The notes: generated by a model from the letters alone, not told the origin. DNA of 64,000 nucleotides from VXYL01 sp964348085 (GCA_964348085.1 CAYGBI010000001.1:62001-126000); one strand, 5' to 3'; numbered from the stretch's first letter, positions 1 through 8,905 are shown. Made by a program: numbers and translations.

Positions 1-474
1 AGCGGGGCACGGGAGGCGGCCGACACGGCGCGAGTCAAGGCGCGTGAAAGTGGCGCCACAGCAGACAAAACCGCGGCCAAGAAAGCGCGTGTGAAGGTGC
101 AACGCATTGATGGTCGCGTCACCAAGGCTCGCACGAAAGCGCGGGAGGCGAAAGCGCGGGTCGCGGAACTCAAAGCCCGCGATACCCTAAACGCTCGCCT
201 CAATCACTTGGACGCGAGCTTGCAGCGGGCGCAAGATATGGCGCAAGCGAAGATCGAGGAGAAGCTTGAGCGTGCGACGGAGAAATTCATCGCCTCCAAG
301 CGCTCCGAGTTCGAGCGCGCAGAGAGCAGGAAGGCCAAGACCCGTGAGAAGCGCGCGGAGTCGCAGCGCACCAAATTCCAGAAGGACTACGAAGAGAGAA
401 TACAAGCTGCGCAAGAGTCCTTGGAACCGAAGCCTAGGAAGAAGCGCAAGCGCCGTCGCCGTACCGAAACGTAG
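1..474 (+). CDS. C-terminal part of a Lys/Arg/Ala-rich coiled-coil protein (5' end outside window)
   Basis: The reading frame is open from the first base of the window to a TAG at 472-474, so this is the 3' end of a longer gene; the GTG at 91 is only the first in-frame start inside the window. The visible 157 residues are almost all charged or alanine (repeats of the type KAR/KARE and AELKAR), with no membrane segment, and end in a very basic run of Lys and Arg. This composition suggests a long coiled coil or a nucleic-acid-binding tail, like AlgP or histone H1-like bacterial proteins. I do not recognise a family and no function should be assigned. Confidence 0.6.
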   Translation, partial: SGAREAADTARVKARESGATADKTAAKKARVKVQRIDGRVTKARTKAREAKARVAELKARDTLNARLNHLDASLQRAQDMAQAKIEEKLERATEKFIASKRSEFERAESRKAKTREKRAESQRTKFQKDYEERIQAAQESLEPKPRKKRKRRRRTET

Positions 475-609
475 ACTTGGCGGCGTCAGCCGCGAGGTCC
501 ACGGGGTGCTAGGGCGGCTTGGGCTGCACCCTTCGTGGCGCTAGCGGCTAAGTCGCACTTGATCGCGGCAAGCGCGAAGGACGCTAGCCGTTGTCGGAGT
601 GGCCGCGCT

Positions 610-789
610 GGCGCCACGAACGCCGTCATCTCTCGGCACTACCTTCGCCTTAAGCCCAAGCCACCCTCATACGCAGTTCCGACTTGCCTGCTGGCGCCAC
701 ATAGCCGTTGCCTACTGCACCGCCTTTTGCCCCAGCCCTATAGCAGCCTATCGGACTTTACGGCTGACGCTGCCAAATCCGATAGGCTG
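610..789 (+). repeat. Intergenic repeat, one partial and one full copy, ending in a 12-bp perfect hairpin
   Basis: The gap between the first gene and moeA holds no convincing gene. From 610 and again from 691 it carries a unit beginning GGCGCCAC, followed by GCCGT and a CGCCTT...GCCC segment. The second unit ends in a perfect inverted repeat: CAGCCTATCGGA at 744-755 and TCCGATAGGCTG at 778-789 around a 22-base loop. The same arrangement recurs at 63428-63533 and, decayed, at 34537-34628. The hairpin sits right after the moeA stop codon on the minus strand but has no T run, so a simple terminator is not evident. Confidence 0.6.
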
Positions 790-2046
790 TTAGCGACCGC
801 GAACGTGAGAGACGTCTCCCTGCCGAAGAAGGTGAGCGTCCTCTCCCGATAGCAAAATCACCCGGACGCCCTCGCCACGCCGTAAATCGCCTCTAGCCTC
901 GTCTATCTCCACTAGGCAATTCGCATGCGCAAATGTGGACAGGCGATTGGAGCCTTGGTCGCCCGTGATCGCCACCGCCAGCCGGTCGCCCTCGACGCAA
1001 ACGACGCCACGCATGTATTCCCGACGACCGCTTGATCGCTTGACCGGATGCTCGAGGAGCGCTGGCAGCTTTAGTGGCGGTTTGGGATCGGCGCCGCCAA
1101 GTAAATCCAAAGCCGGCGCTACGAATAGCAAATAGGTGACGATGGTGGACACCGGGTTCCCCGGCAAACCGAAAAACAGCGCGTCGCCAACGGTGCCAAC
1201 GGCCAAAGGTTTGCCGGGCTTGAGAGCGAGTTTCCAAAAGCCTAGGGTGCCGACTTCCTCGACGACGGCTTTGACGAAGTCCGCATCGCCAACGGAGACG
1301 CCGCCGCTGGTGACCACCAAGTCGGCCCGCTTGGCCGCCTCCCGCAAGGCGACGCGCACGCCCTCCGGGTCGTCCGGCAGGCAACCGAGATCGATGACTT
1401 CCACGGGCTTTTCCCGCAGCAGAGCGGCGAGCGCGAAACGGTTGGAGTCGTATATCTGGCCTTCGGCGAGGGGAGCGCCGGGGTCGACGAGTTCATCGCC
1501 GGTGGAGAAGATCGCCACCCGGACGAGACGCGTGACGGCGACTTTGGCGACACCGCACGCCGCCAGCCAAGCGGTCTCGAACGCCGAGAGCCGACTCCCC
1601 GCCGCGCACAGCATATCCCCGCACCGCACGTCGTGGCCTTGGCGCCGCACATGCTGGCCTTGGCGAATCGGGCCAACGACCACGACATCGTCGCCGGTGC
1701 GCGTGACGTCCTCTTGCAGAACGACCGAGTCGGCGCCGTCGGGCAACACCGCGCCAGTGAATATACGCGCCGCTGTTCCCGCACCCACGGTAGCGTCGGT
1801 CGGATGCCCGGCTGCGCTTTCGGCGATCACATGCAGATGTTTCGGACGTTGGCCTTGCAAGTCGGCAGCGGCGACGGCGTAGCCGTCCATCGCCGATGCG
1901 TCGAACGGCGGCAAGTCGACGGGCGCCGTGACATCGGCGGCGGTGATTCGACCGGTGGCGGCGGCAAGGTCCACTTCCTCGTGGTCGGCAACGCCCCGCA
2001 CCAGTTTGCGGAGTTTTTCAAAAGCGAGATCGACATCTAGTAGCAT
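790..2046 (-). CDS. moeA: Molybdopterin molybdenumtransferase MoeA
   Basis: MoeA inserts molybdate into adenylylated molybdopterin in the last step of molybdenum cofactor synthesis in the cytoplasm. The 418-residue product has the family hallmarks: FDASAMDGYA near residue 50, a GGVSVGDADF motif in the MoCF-binding domain and LPGNPVS shortly after. The length fits the usual 400-420. I chose the ATG at 2046 (protein begins MLLDVDLAF) over an upstream in-frame start that would run into tsaB. Its start codon lies only six bases from the start of tsaB on the other strand, so any promoters for the two genes must lie inside each other's coding sequence. No other cofactor-synthesis genes are nearby. 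Confidence 0.92.
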   Translation of the reverse strand: MLLDVDLAFEKLRKLVRGVADHEEVDLAAATGRITAADVTAPVDLPPFDASAMDGYAVAAADLQGQRPKHLHVIAESAAGHPTDATVGAGTAARIFTGAVLPDGADSVVLQEDVTRTGDDVVVVGPIRQGQHVRRQGHDVRCGDMLCAAGSRLSAFETAWLAACGVAKVAVTRLVRVAIFSTGDELVDPGAPLAEGQIYDSNRFALAALLREKPVEVIDLGCLPDDPEGVRVALREAAKRADLVVTSGGVSVGDADFVKAVVEEVGTLGFWKLALKPGKPLAVGTVGDALFFGLPGNPVSTIVTYLLFVAPALDLLGGADPKPPLKLPALLEHPVKRSSGRREYMRGVVCVEGDRLAVAITGDQGSNRLSTFAHANCLVEIDEARGDLRRGEGVRVILLSGEDAHLLRQGDVSHVRGR

Positions 2047-2052
2047 GACGAT

Positions 2053-2718
2053 ATGACCAATTTGCTGGCCATCGAAACGACGACCGGCATTTGCTCCGTA
2101 GCGCTCCACTTGGACACGCGCATATCCGCTGGCCACCCGAAGGGGCTACGCGACGAGCCGCAAAAGCTGTTTCTCGAGAATACCCGCTTGGCGCCGCGAC
2201 TGCACAACCGTCATGTCTTGACGATGGTGGACGACTTGCTGCGCGCGGCCTCCCTCGACAAGAAGTCCTTGCATTTGATCGCCTACGGCGCGGGTCCGGG
2301 CTCGTTCACCGGTGTACGCATCGGCGCCGCGGTCGCCCAAGGACTCGCATTCGCGCTGGCCCTTCCCGTGCTGCCGGTGCCGAGCTCCCAAGTGGCCGCC
2401 GAGACCGCGCGTTGCGTCGCTGGCCTACGTGGCACGTTCGAGGTGCGCCGCAAGAGTCGAGCGGGTTGGCGCTACGCCGCTCGGTACGCGCTTTGCGACG
2501 ACGGCGTGACCTGTTTGGCGTTCGACAAGCTAATGCCCGACGACAAGACAAGCGAAGGCGACGACGCAAATCCAAGCGAGATCGACGGTGACCGGCTGGC
2601 CATCGACGCCGGCGCGCTGGCGCGAGTCGCCCTGCGGAGCCAGGCGTCCGCCGTCGCCCCGGAATCGGCGTTGCCGTTCTACGTCGAGGGCGACAGTCCG
2701 TGGCGCGCGAGCGCTTAG
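2053..2718 (+). CDS. tsaB: tRNA threonylcarbamoyladenosine synthesis protein TsaB
   Basis: TsaB (YeaZ) is the scaffold partner of TsaD and TsaE in making the t6A37 modification of ANN-reading tRNAs. The N-terminus MTNLLAIETTTGICSVAL matches the ASKHA-fold start of the family, and GPGSFTGVRIG near residues 80-90 is its best conserved motif. The 221 residues are slightly shorter than in E. coli. A stretch around residues 130-145 is rich in arginine and differs from the typical sequence. The gene starts back to back with moeA and is followed within a few bases by rsmJ on the same strand, so tsaB and rsmJ are probably co-transcribed. Confidence 0.9.
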   Translation: MTNLLAIETTTGICSVALHLDTRISAGHPKGLRDEPQKLFLENTRLAPRLHNRHVLTMVDDLLRAASLDKKSLHLIAYGAGPGSFTGVRIGAAVAQGLAFALALPVLPVPSSQVAAETARCVAGLRGTFEVRRKSRAGWRYAARYALCDDGVTCLAFDKLMPDDKTSEGDDANPSEIDGDRLAIDAGALARVALRSQASAVAPESALPFYVEGDSPWRASA

Positions 2719-2725
2719 CTTGCGG

Positions 2726-3325
2726 GTGACGCGACAGGATTCGATCGCCAATCTGCGCTTGCCGGATGTGGCGCGTCGCGCGCGGCAGGGTCGGCGCTCG
2801 GCGCTGGCGCGAGCATGCGCCGCAGCGCCGGGGCTGCGCGTACACGATGCTTTCGCGGGTTGGGGCACGGACGGCTTGGTGCTTGCCTCGCTGGGTTGTC
2901 GCGTACACATGAGCGAATGCAGCGCGGCTGTCTACGAGAAATTGAAGTCTCGCCTAGCAGACCAAGCGTTCGGCGACAACGCGCCGACCCACGCGCTGGA
3001 GGACGCGCGCTCGAGATGGCGCGAGCCTTGCGTCTACGACGTAATCTATTTGGATCCGATGTTCGGGCGTCACCCGAAGACCGCACGACCCGCTAAGCAC
3101 ATGCAAGTGCTCGCGGAACTCGCCCACGAAGTGGCGGAAATCGCAACTTGGATCGACGACGCGCGCGGCGTCGCGACGGCCCGCGTAGTGGTCAAACGGC
3201 GAGCGAACGCCAAGCCGATCGGCCGCCCGGATTGGCGCATCGCCGGCCGCAGCGTACGCTTCGACGTCTACCGGCCCGCGCGCCGGGCAACCGCCGTCGC
3301 TTCGTCCGCCGGCTCGAGTGCTTGA
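2726..3325 (+). CDS. rsmJ: 16S rRNA (guanine1516-N2)-methyltransferase RsmJ
   Basis: This SAM-dependent methyltransferase modifies G1516 of 16S rRNA. The product has a Rossmann glycine motif (DAFAGWGTDG, about residues 38-47) and the RsmJ signature YLDPMF followed by a basic stretch, as in E. coli YLDPMFPHK. The frame is open far upstream within tsaB, so the start is uncertain: GTG at 2726, used here, and TTG at 2720 both lie just after the tsaB stop. At about 199 residues it is shorter than E. coli RsmJ (250), lacking the N-terminal extension. Its 3' end overlaps the convergent plsB by 58 bases. Confidence 0.83.
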   Translation: MTRQDSIANLRLPDVARRARQGRRSALARACAAAPGLRVHDAFAGWGTDGLVLASLGCRVHMSECSAAVYEKLKSRLADQAFGDNAPTHALEDARSRWREPCVYDVIYLDPMFGRHPKTARPAKHMQVLAELAHEVAEIATWIDDARGVATARVVVKRRANAKPIGRPDWRIAGRSVRFDVYRPARRATAVASSAGSSA

Positions 3326-5724
3326 CGCAGTTCCACCGCAATGACGCCTCGACCCGCACGCAGCATGTCCCCGATGCGATAGTCGAAGACCAATTTGCCC
3401 TCCTCGTCCTCGGCCACCACGCCGTTGTCCGTCAGAGCTTGCAAAAACCCCTCGAAGAGCCGCGCATCCGAAAACTCCGGCGCATCGATACCGTACAGCG
3501 TGGAGATGCGCTCCGCGGTCTTGCGACATTCCAGCAAGAGCGTTCGTCGATCAAGCACGCCGACGCCGGCGCGCGTCAACAACGCGGCACAGATATAGAA
3601 CCGCTCGACAACCTGCATCACGGTATTGGCGAGCAACCGTAGTCGAAATCGCGCCACCGGGCTTTGCGGCGCCACTAGTCCTTCGCCGCGCAACTCGATC
3701 AGGCCCGCCGCCTGCAAATGCGCCAACCAGCGGTCCACCGAGTCTTCGGCCCCCACCTGCAATTCACGTCGGACATACGGGAAGATGGCATGGAATAAGC
3801 GCCGAAGGGCGCTACGCCGAATGCCGCGTCGGCGATTCACCAGCAAGCAGGCGACGAACGCGGGCGCGGCGAACACATGCAGAACGTTGTTGCGATACCA
3901 AGTCATCAGCACCGACGTGAAGCGGTCGTGCCGGAGAACGTCTCCACCGCCGTCGCGCCGGGTCGCGCCTTCCCTGGTTAGCCAACCCAGCCTCTCGGCG
4001 CGGCTGACGATTTCCTCGGCCGGTACATCGACCACGGCATAGTCGTGACAGTCCGCATCGCGTCGCATCAAGTCGCGATACAGATCGATCTGGGTCACAA
4101 GCGCATGTTCGTCGATCGCTTGTCGCGGCATGGACAAGGTAGTGAGTGCAACGAGATTCGTCGCGTTGACGACCGCCGCTGCGTTGACGCCGACTAGGAT
4201 GTCGTTGCCGAGCGTCCGTGCCGAATGTGCCGAATGTGCCGAATTAGGACCTCTGCCACCATCGCCGGCGTCGCTCAGCAAGTGGTCGAGCACGAGCGGT
4301 TTGCCGAACGACACCTGCGCCGAGCCCAAGGACTGTCGCACCAGCATCAGACTGCGCAACACGTCGCGGATGGACTCCCGCCGCTTGCTCGCGCCGCGCA
4401 ATTCCTCGACATAGCCGGCCGCTTCGATGAGCTTCTCGTAGCCGAAGTAAACCGGCACGAAGGCTATCGGCCGGGGAACGCCGCGACGATGCGCTTCCAA
4501 GGTCATCTGCAACATGCCAAGACGGGCGGGGAGCAACCGTCCGGTGCGTGTCCTGCCGCCCTCCAAGAAATACTCCACGGAATGGCCGCGACGAAATACT
4601 TGGTAGAGATATTCGGAGAACACCGCCGTGTACACGCGGTCCCCTTGGAAGCTTCTGCGCATGAAAAAAGCGCCGCCCCGGCGCAGCACGCCCCCCACCA
4701 GCGGCATGTTCAGATTGTCGCCGGCGGCAATGTGCGGAAGCATGAGCCCTTGGTGGTAGAGCACATAGGAAAGCAACAAATAGTCGATGTGAGAGCGGTG
4801 GCAAGGGGTGTACACCAGCGTATGCGTCTGCGCCAAAGCGGAGAAACCGTCGACGCCCCGCACGGAAACACCCTCGTACACCCGGTGCCAAAACCACGCC
4901 AGCACCCGATCCAAGAACAGCACCGTGGGGTAGGACATGTCCGCGGCGATCGCCAACGCCACCTTGCGGGCCTTGCTTTCGAGGCTGCGACCGCGTCCGT
5001 CCGCCGCTTCGGCGCTGATCGCGGCCGTCACTTGCGAGCTGGCCAATATCTGCGCCACCAGGGTTCGTCGATGGGAGAGATCCGGACCAAGCGCCGCCAC
5101 TTTCTGGTTGCGAAACTTGACGCGCAATAGGCGCGCGGTATGCCGTGGTCCACGGTCGCTGGCACCCTGCCGGGCTTCCGCTTGGTCGCGTACCTGCGAC
5201 CGGACGATGTCGTGCCACGGTAGCGGCTCGCCGAATTGCACGAGAATATCCCGGCGGTTGAACAAGAAAATGAGCAACCGGCGCAGACGAGAGGAAATCG
5301 CCCAACCTTCCGACAGCAATGCGCGAATCCACGACCGGTCCTTGTTCGCCCCCCGACCCCAAAAGATCGACACGGGGGTGAGCCACAACTGCGCATCCTC
5401 GCGGCGGGCGAGTTCAGCCTGCAAGCGCAGCATGCGCTCTGGCACGGCGCGCATCGTGTTGCGCCGCCACATGCCGGACGGTCGGTTGAGAAAGAAATAC
5501 CGGCACGGTTCGTCGAACGCTTCGAGCGGCGCATCGGGCGATGGCAAGCCGTTTCGTTCGGCGACGATATCGAGTAGCGCCGCATCCGCCAGCGAGCGGT
5601 TCGCCAAGGCGTAGACGAGTTCCCCGGACGAGCCGAGGTGGAAGTCATTGACGGTGGGACGGACCCATGCCCTCAAGCATCGGCGCCGCAACGCGTATGC
5701 GGGACGTTTCTTCGTCCTCAACAT
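3268..5724 (-). CDS. plsB: Glycerol-3-phosphate 1-O-acyltransferase PlsB
   Basis: PlsB performs the first acylation of glycerol 3-phosphate in phospholipid synthesis at the inner membrane. The 818-residue product has the acyltransferase blocks in order: HRSHID at residues 309-314 (the catalytic HX4D pair, almost the same position as E. coli H306/D311), GAFFMRRSFQGD, FLEGGRTRTGR and IAFVPVYFGYEKL. Length and placement match the long gammaproteobacterial form. A short low-complexity insert (NSAHSAHSAR) in the C-terminal half comes from a repeated GAATGTGCC tract at about 4220-4240 of the plus strand. The start is the first ATG of the frame; the 202 bases upstream, before the gspD stop, hold nothing I recognise. 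Confidence 0.95.
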   Translation of the reverse strand: MLRTKKRPAYALRRRCLRAWVRPTVNDFHLGSSGELVYALANRSLADAALLDIVAERNGLPSPDAPLEAFDEPCRYFFLNRPSGMWRRNTMRAVPERMLRLQAELARREDAQLWLTPVSIFWGRGANKDRSWIRALLSEGWAISSRLRRLLIFLFNRRDILVQFGEPLPWHDIVRSQVRDQAEARQGASDRGPRHTARLLRVKFRNQKVAALGPDLSHRRTLVAQILASSQVTAAISAEAADGRGRSLESKARKVALAIAADMSYPTVLFLDRVLAWFWHRVYEGVSVRGVDGFSALAQTHTLVYTPCHRSHIDYLLLSYVLYHQGLMLPHIAAGDNLNMPLVGGVLRRGGAFFMRRSFQGDRVYTAVFSEYLYQVFRRGHSVEYFLEGGRTRTGRLLPARLGMLQMTLEAHRRGVPRPIAFVPVYFGYEKLIEAAGYVEELRGASKRRESIRDVLRSLMLVRQSLGSAQVSFGKPLVLDHLLSDAGDGGRGPNSAHSAHSARTLGNDILVGVNAAAVVNATNLVALTTLSMPRQAIDEHALVTQIDLYRDLMRRDADCHDYAVVDVPAEEIVSRAERLGWLTREGATRRDGGGDVLRHDRFTSVLMTWYRNNVLHVFAAPAFVACLLVNRRRGIRRSALRRLFHAIFPYVRRELQVGAEDSVDRWLAHLQAAGLIELRGEGLVAPQSPVARFRLRLLANTVMQVVERFYICAALLTRAGVGVLDRRTLLLECRKTAERISTLYGIDAPEFSDARLFEGFLQALTDNGVVAEDEEGKLVFDYRIGDMLRAGRGVIAVELRQALEPADEATAVARRAGR

Positions 5725-5926
5725 CCGTCAATGCCTTGTTCAGTCCGCGCCACCACGGTGAAGCCACAAGCCTAGCAGCCCATGGTGAAAGTCACGCTGC
5801 ATTCTCCCGGAGAACGCAGGGAACCTGTGGCGGCTTCGCACCCCTTGGCAACGCGGCGAGGCCATTGCCGGCGGCGCCTTGCCGCAGTCCCCCTGCGGAG
5901 CGCCGCAACCGGACAGGGCACTAGGA

Positions 5927-7837
5927 TTATCCGGCATTGCCCTCGAACACGCCGTTCACATCGCCTCGCACCGGCGACTCCGGGCTTTGCAGGCGGTAAA
6001 TGCCTTGGTAGCGTTCTTCGGCTGTCTGCGCGGCATCCTCGGGCGAGACCAGCACGGTCGGTCGCAGAAATACCAGCAAGTGGCGCTTCACGAAGGTTTT
6101 TCGCTCCGATCTGAAAGCGCGACCGGCAATCGGGATGTCGCCCAACAAGGGCACTTTCCTTTCGACATCGCGGATATCGTCTTGAATCAAGCCACCGAGC
6201 AAAATGATCTGTCGGTCGTCGGCGAGGATGGTGGTCTGCAACATGCGTGTGTTGGTGACCACGTCGGCGAAACCGCCGGCGCCGATCCCCAAGCCGCCGG
6301 TCTCCGCCGAGTCGACGACGCTGCCAACTTCCAACCGGATGCTCATGCGCATCGACAGGTTGTCGTGGATGTGCGGCGTCACCTGCAAATCGACGCCGAC
6401 ATTCTCCCGGCTGATGGTTTGGAACGGATTGCTCGCGCCGTCGGTCGTGGTGGTGAAGGAGCCCGTGCGGAAAGGAATCTGTTGGCCGGAGACATTGGTC
6501 GCTTCCTCGTTGTCCAACGTGAGTACGCTCGGCGTGGACAGCAGATTGGCCCGGGTATCGGTGGACAAGGCGCTGATGATGGCGCCGAAGGCGATGCCGT
6601 CGCCATTGAGCCTCGCCAACGCGATCGTCGGCGAAGCGAACCCGCTGGCGACCGCCACTGGATCGATGCCGACCTCGGGAGAGGTTTCGCCGATGCGTGA
6701 CAGCAGGCCCCCGACGATGCCGTTCAAAGTGGTGCTCAGCAGCGGTATCGTGTTTCCCGAGGCATCACCGGCGGCCAGTTCTATGCCGCGGGCATCTTGC
6801 GTGTTGATCGACACTTCCACCACGGCCGCCTCGATCAGCACCTGCTGTCGCCGTACGTCTAGCTGGTGAACGAGCGCGAGAATCCGACTCATCGTGCTCG
6901 GATCGGCGTTCACGATAATCGCATTCAACGACACGTCGGCTTGGATGATCGCGAGGGGGCGGCCGTCATCCGTCTCGACATTGACCATCTTTTCGACGAG
7001 CTGCGCCACCGGCTCGGCGTCGGCGTGATTGAGGTGAATGACCCGAACGGCGCTGGCGGCGGTCTCCGGCACGTCGAGCTTGTCGATCAAACGCAACGCC
7101 TCGGCGACGGCGTGATCCTTGCCCTTGAGGATGAGCGAGTTGTCGCGCTCGTTGACGACGATTTGTACCCGCTGCGGGCCTTCCGCGCTTCTGCCGAGTT
7201 GATCCGGCGCGATTTCCTCAAGCACCGTCGCCAACGTACCGACCCAGGCGTGCGCCAAGACGCGATGCACCAACTCGTCCCTGTCCACGACATCGATCTC
7301 GCGCAAAAGCGCCAAGATGCGGCTCATGTTGGCGGCTTGGTCGGCGACGATGAGCACGTTGGGCTTGTCGATCGCCGCGATATGTCCGCTGCCGGGAATC
7401 AGCGGCCGCATCATTTTGACTACGTCGGAGCTACGCACGTAGGCGAGCGGCACGACTCGGGTGATCAGCAAATCGGCCGGGTGGTCCTCGACACCCGTGA
7501 CCGGCCCAGCGGCCTGCTTCACCGCCACTTGCTGCACCACGCTAACCACGCCGTTGGTCTCCACCGCGCCCAACTTGTGTACCCGAAGCACAGTCAGGAA
7601 TAGTTCGTAAATGCCGTCGGTATCCAAGCCGACGCTGGACACCACAGTCACTTGCTGATCTTTCACCCGCGGGTCCACCACTACGGTCTTGCCAGTGATC
7701 TCCGCCACTTGCTCGATGAACTCCGAAAGCGGCATAGCCGAGCCGTTGACGGTCCATGTATTCGGCTGGGCAAAGACGACGCTCGCCAATGCCGCCAACG
7801 CGCAGGCGCATAGGGCGCCGATGGACTTGGTTTTCAT
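5927..7837 (-). CDS. gspD: Type II secretion system secretin GspD
   Basis: GspD forms the outer-membrane secretin channel of the type II secretion system. The 636 residues show a Sec signal peptide (1-23), then N0 (about 24-105), N1 (122-183), N2 (185-255) and N3 (262-330), followed by the C-terminal secretin domain ending with the hallmark VPLLGDIPIAGRAFRSE. The order is standard for the family. It is the last gene of the gspN-gspC-chimera-gspD run. Twenty-four bases separate it from the upstream chimeric gene, and that spacer plus the first codons are nearly identical to the spacer and first codons of the chimera. Confidence 0.95.
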   Translation of the reverse strand: MKTKSIGALCACALAALASVVFAQPNTWTVNGSAMPLSEFIEQVAEITGKTVVVDPRVKDQQVTVVSSVGLDTDGIYELFLTVLRVHKLGAVETNGVVSVVQQVAVKQAAGPVTGVEDHPADLLITRVVPLAYVRSSDVVKMMRPLIPGSGHIAAIDKPNVLIVADQAANMSRILALLREIDVVDRDELVHRVLAHAWVGTLATVLEEIAPDQLGRSAEGPQRVQIVVNERDNSLILKGKDHAVAEALRLIDKLDVPETAASAVRVIHLNHADAEPVAQLVEKMVNVETDDGRPLAIIQADVSLNAIIVNADPSTMSRILALVHQLDVRRQQVLIEAAVVEVSINTQDARGIELAAGDASGNTIPLLSTTLNGIVGGLLSRIGETSPEVGIDPVAVASGFASPTIALARLNGDGIAFGAIISALSTDTRANLLSTPSVLTLDNEEATNVSGQQIPFRTGSFTTTTDGASNPFQTISRENVGVDLQVTPHIHDNLSMRMSIRLEVGSVVDSAETGGLGIGAGGFADVVTNTRMLQTTILADDRQIILLGGLIQDDIRDVERKVPLLGDIPIAGRAFRSERKTFVKRHLLVFLRPTVLVSPEDAAQTAEERYQGIYRLQSPESPVRGDVNGVFEGNAG

Positions 7838-7861
7838 AACTTGCGCCTTGACGGGTCGTCG

Positions 7862-8590
7862 TTAGTTGATGGGGAAGGTATAAACCAAACGTCGTTCGCC
7901 ACGTTGGACTTCGATGCTCGCCTCGCCAAGCGCGACGACCTTCTGCAACTCCAAGCGGTCGCTCTCCGGATCGCCCACTGCTTGACCGTTGACCGAGATG
8001 ATACGGTCGCCGCGTTGCAGCCCGGTGGCTTTGAGCTCCGGCCGGTCGGCAACGGCGCCGATGACGTAGCCGCCTCCGTCATCCGCAGGCGCCTCGGCCA
8101 AGCCCAACGTCGCCAACAGCTTGGCGGGGTCGGTTGCCAACTCCTCTTGGTACGACCTCAGCAGTTCTTCGCCCGAGATGATCGCGAGGGGGCGACCGTC
8201 ATCCGTCTCGACACTGACCATATTCTCGACGAGCTGCACCTCCGGTTCGGCATCGGGCGTGATTGAGGTGAATATCCGAACGGTGCTGGCGGCGGTCTCC
8301 GGCACGTCGAGCTTGTCGATCAGACGCAACGCCTCGGCGACGGCGTGATCCTTGCCCTTGAGAATGAGCGAGTTGTCGCGCTCGTTGATGACGATTTGCA
8401 CCCGCTGCGGGCCTTCCGCGCTTCTGCCGAGTTGATCCGGCGCGATCTCCTCGAGCACTGTCGCCAACGTGCTGACCCATGCGTGCGCCAAGACGCGATG
8501 CACCAACTCGTCCCGGTCCTCGACGGCGAGGACGACGCTCGACAATGCCAACGCACAGGCGCATAGGGCGCCGATGGACTTGGTTTTCAT
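7862..8590 (-). CDS. Chimeric periplasmic protein: GspD signal peptide and N2/N3 fragment fused to the GspC PDZ domain
   Basis: The 242-residue product is a mosaic of its two neighbours. Residues 1-22 copy the GspD signal peptide. Residues about 24-138 copy GspD residues 185-298, meaning N2 and part of N3, with N0 and N1 cleanly missing. From about residue 146 (SYQEELATDP) to the end it copies the last 97 residues of GspC, its PDZ domain. The frame is intact across both joins and it has its own start. A soluble periplasmic protein is predicted, without the GspC membrane anchor or the secretin barrel. Substitutions are scattered and mostly conservative, and the last residues before PIN differ from GspC, so it is not a fresh copy. 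Function is unknown; a role in binding GspC or GspD partners is a guess. Confidence 0.8.
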   Translation of the reverse strand: MKTKSIGALCACALALSSVVLAVEDRDELVHRVLAHAWVSTLATVLEEIAPDQLGRSAEGPQRVQIVINERDNSLILKGKDHAVAEALRLIDKLDVPETAASTVRIFTSITPDAEPEVQLVENMVSVETDDGRPLAIISGEELLRSYQEELATDPAKLLATLGLAEAPADDGGGYVIGAVADRPELKATGLQRGDRIISVNGQAVGDPESDRLELQKVVALGEASIEVQRGERRLVYTFPIN

Positions 8591-8905
8591 AACTTGCGCC
8601 TTGACGGGTGCTCGTTAGTTGATGGGGAGTTTCCAAAAGAAACGTCGTTCGCCACGTTGGATTTCGATGCTCACCTCGCCAAGCGCGACGACCTTCTGCA
8701 ACTCCAAGCGGTCGCTCTCCGGATCGCCCACTGCTTGACCGTTGACCGAGATGATACGGTCGCCGCGTTGCAGCCCGGTGGCTTTGAGCTCCGGCCGGTC
8801 GGCAACGGCGCCGATGACGTAGCCGCCTCCGTCATCCGCAGGCGCCTCGGCCAAGCCCAACGTCGCCAACAGCTTGACCGGATCGGTTGCCAACTCGTCT
8901 TGGTA
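7862..8905. repeat. Tandem duplication of the gspC 3' end and gspD 5' end
   Basis: The gspC PDZ-coding segment (8615-8905) is repeated with few changes at 7862-8155. The spacer plus signal peptide at the gspD start (about 7780-7861) is repeated at about 8535-8614, and gspD bases of about 6960-7290 are repeated at about 8180-8515. A tandem duplication with ends inside gspC and gspD produces exactly one gspD'-'gspC fusion between two intact genes; a later deletion removed the N0-N1 codons. Positions of the repeat ends are approximate, judged by eye. Confidence 0.75.

Noticed and set aside
744..789. Rho-independent terminator after moeA
   Set aside because: The stem is perfect but neither strand has a T run after it and the loop is long. 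The copy in the guanidine operon is in the opposite relation to gene ends, so a repeat element fits better.
535..852. 105-codon plus-strand frame before moeA
   Set aside because: It lies over the repeat element and the moeA 3' end, has no ribosome-binding site and shows no protein-like composition.
4225..5130. 301-codon plus-strand frame inside plsB
   Set aside because: It is antisense to the PlsB acyltransferase core, whose motifs are all present on the minus strand; the His/Arg-rich product is a shadow.
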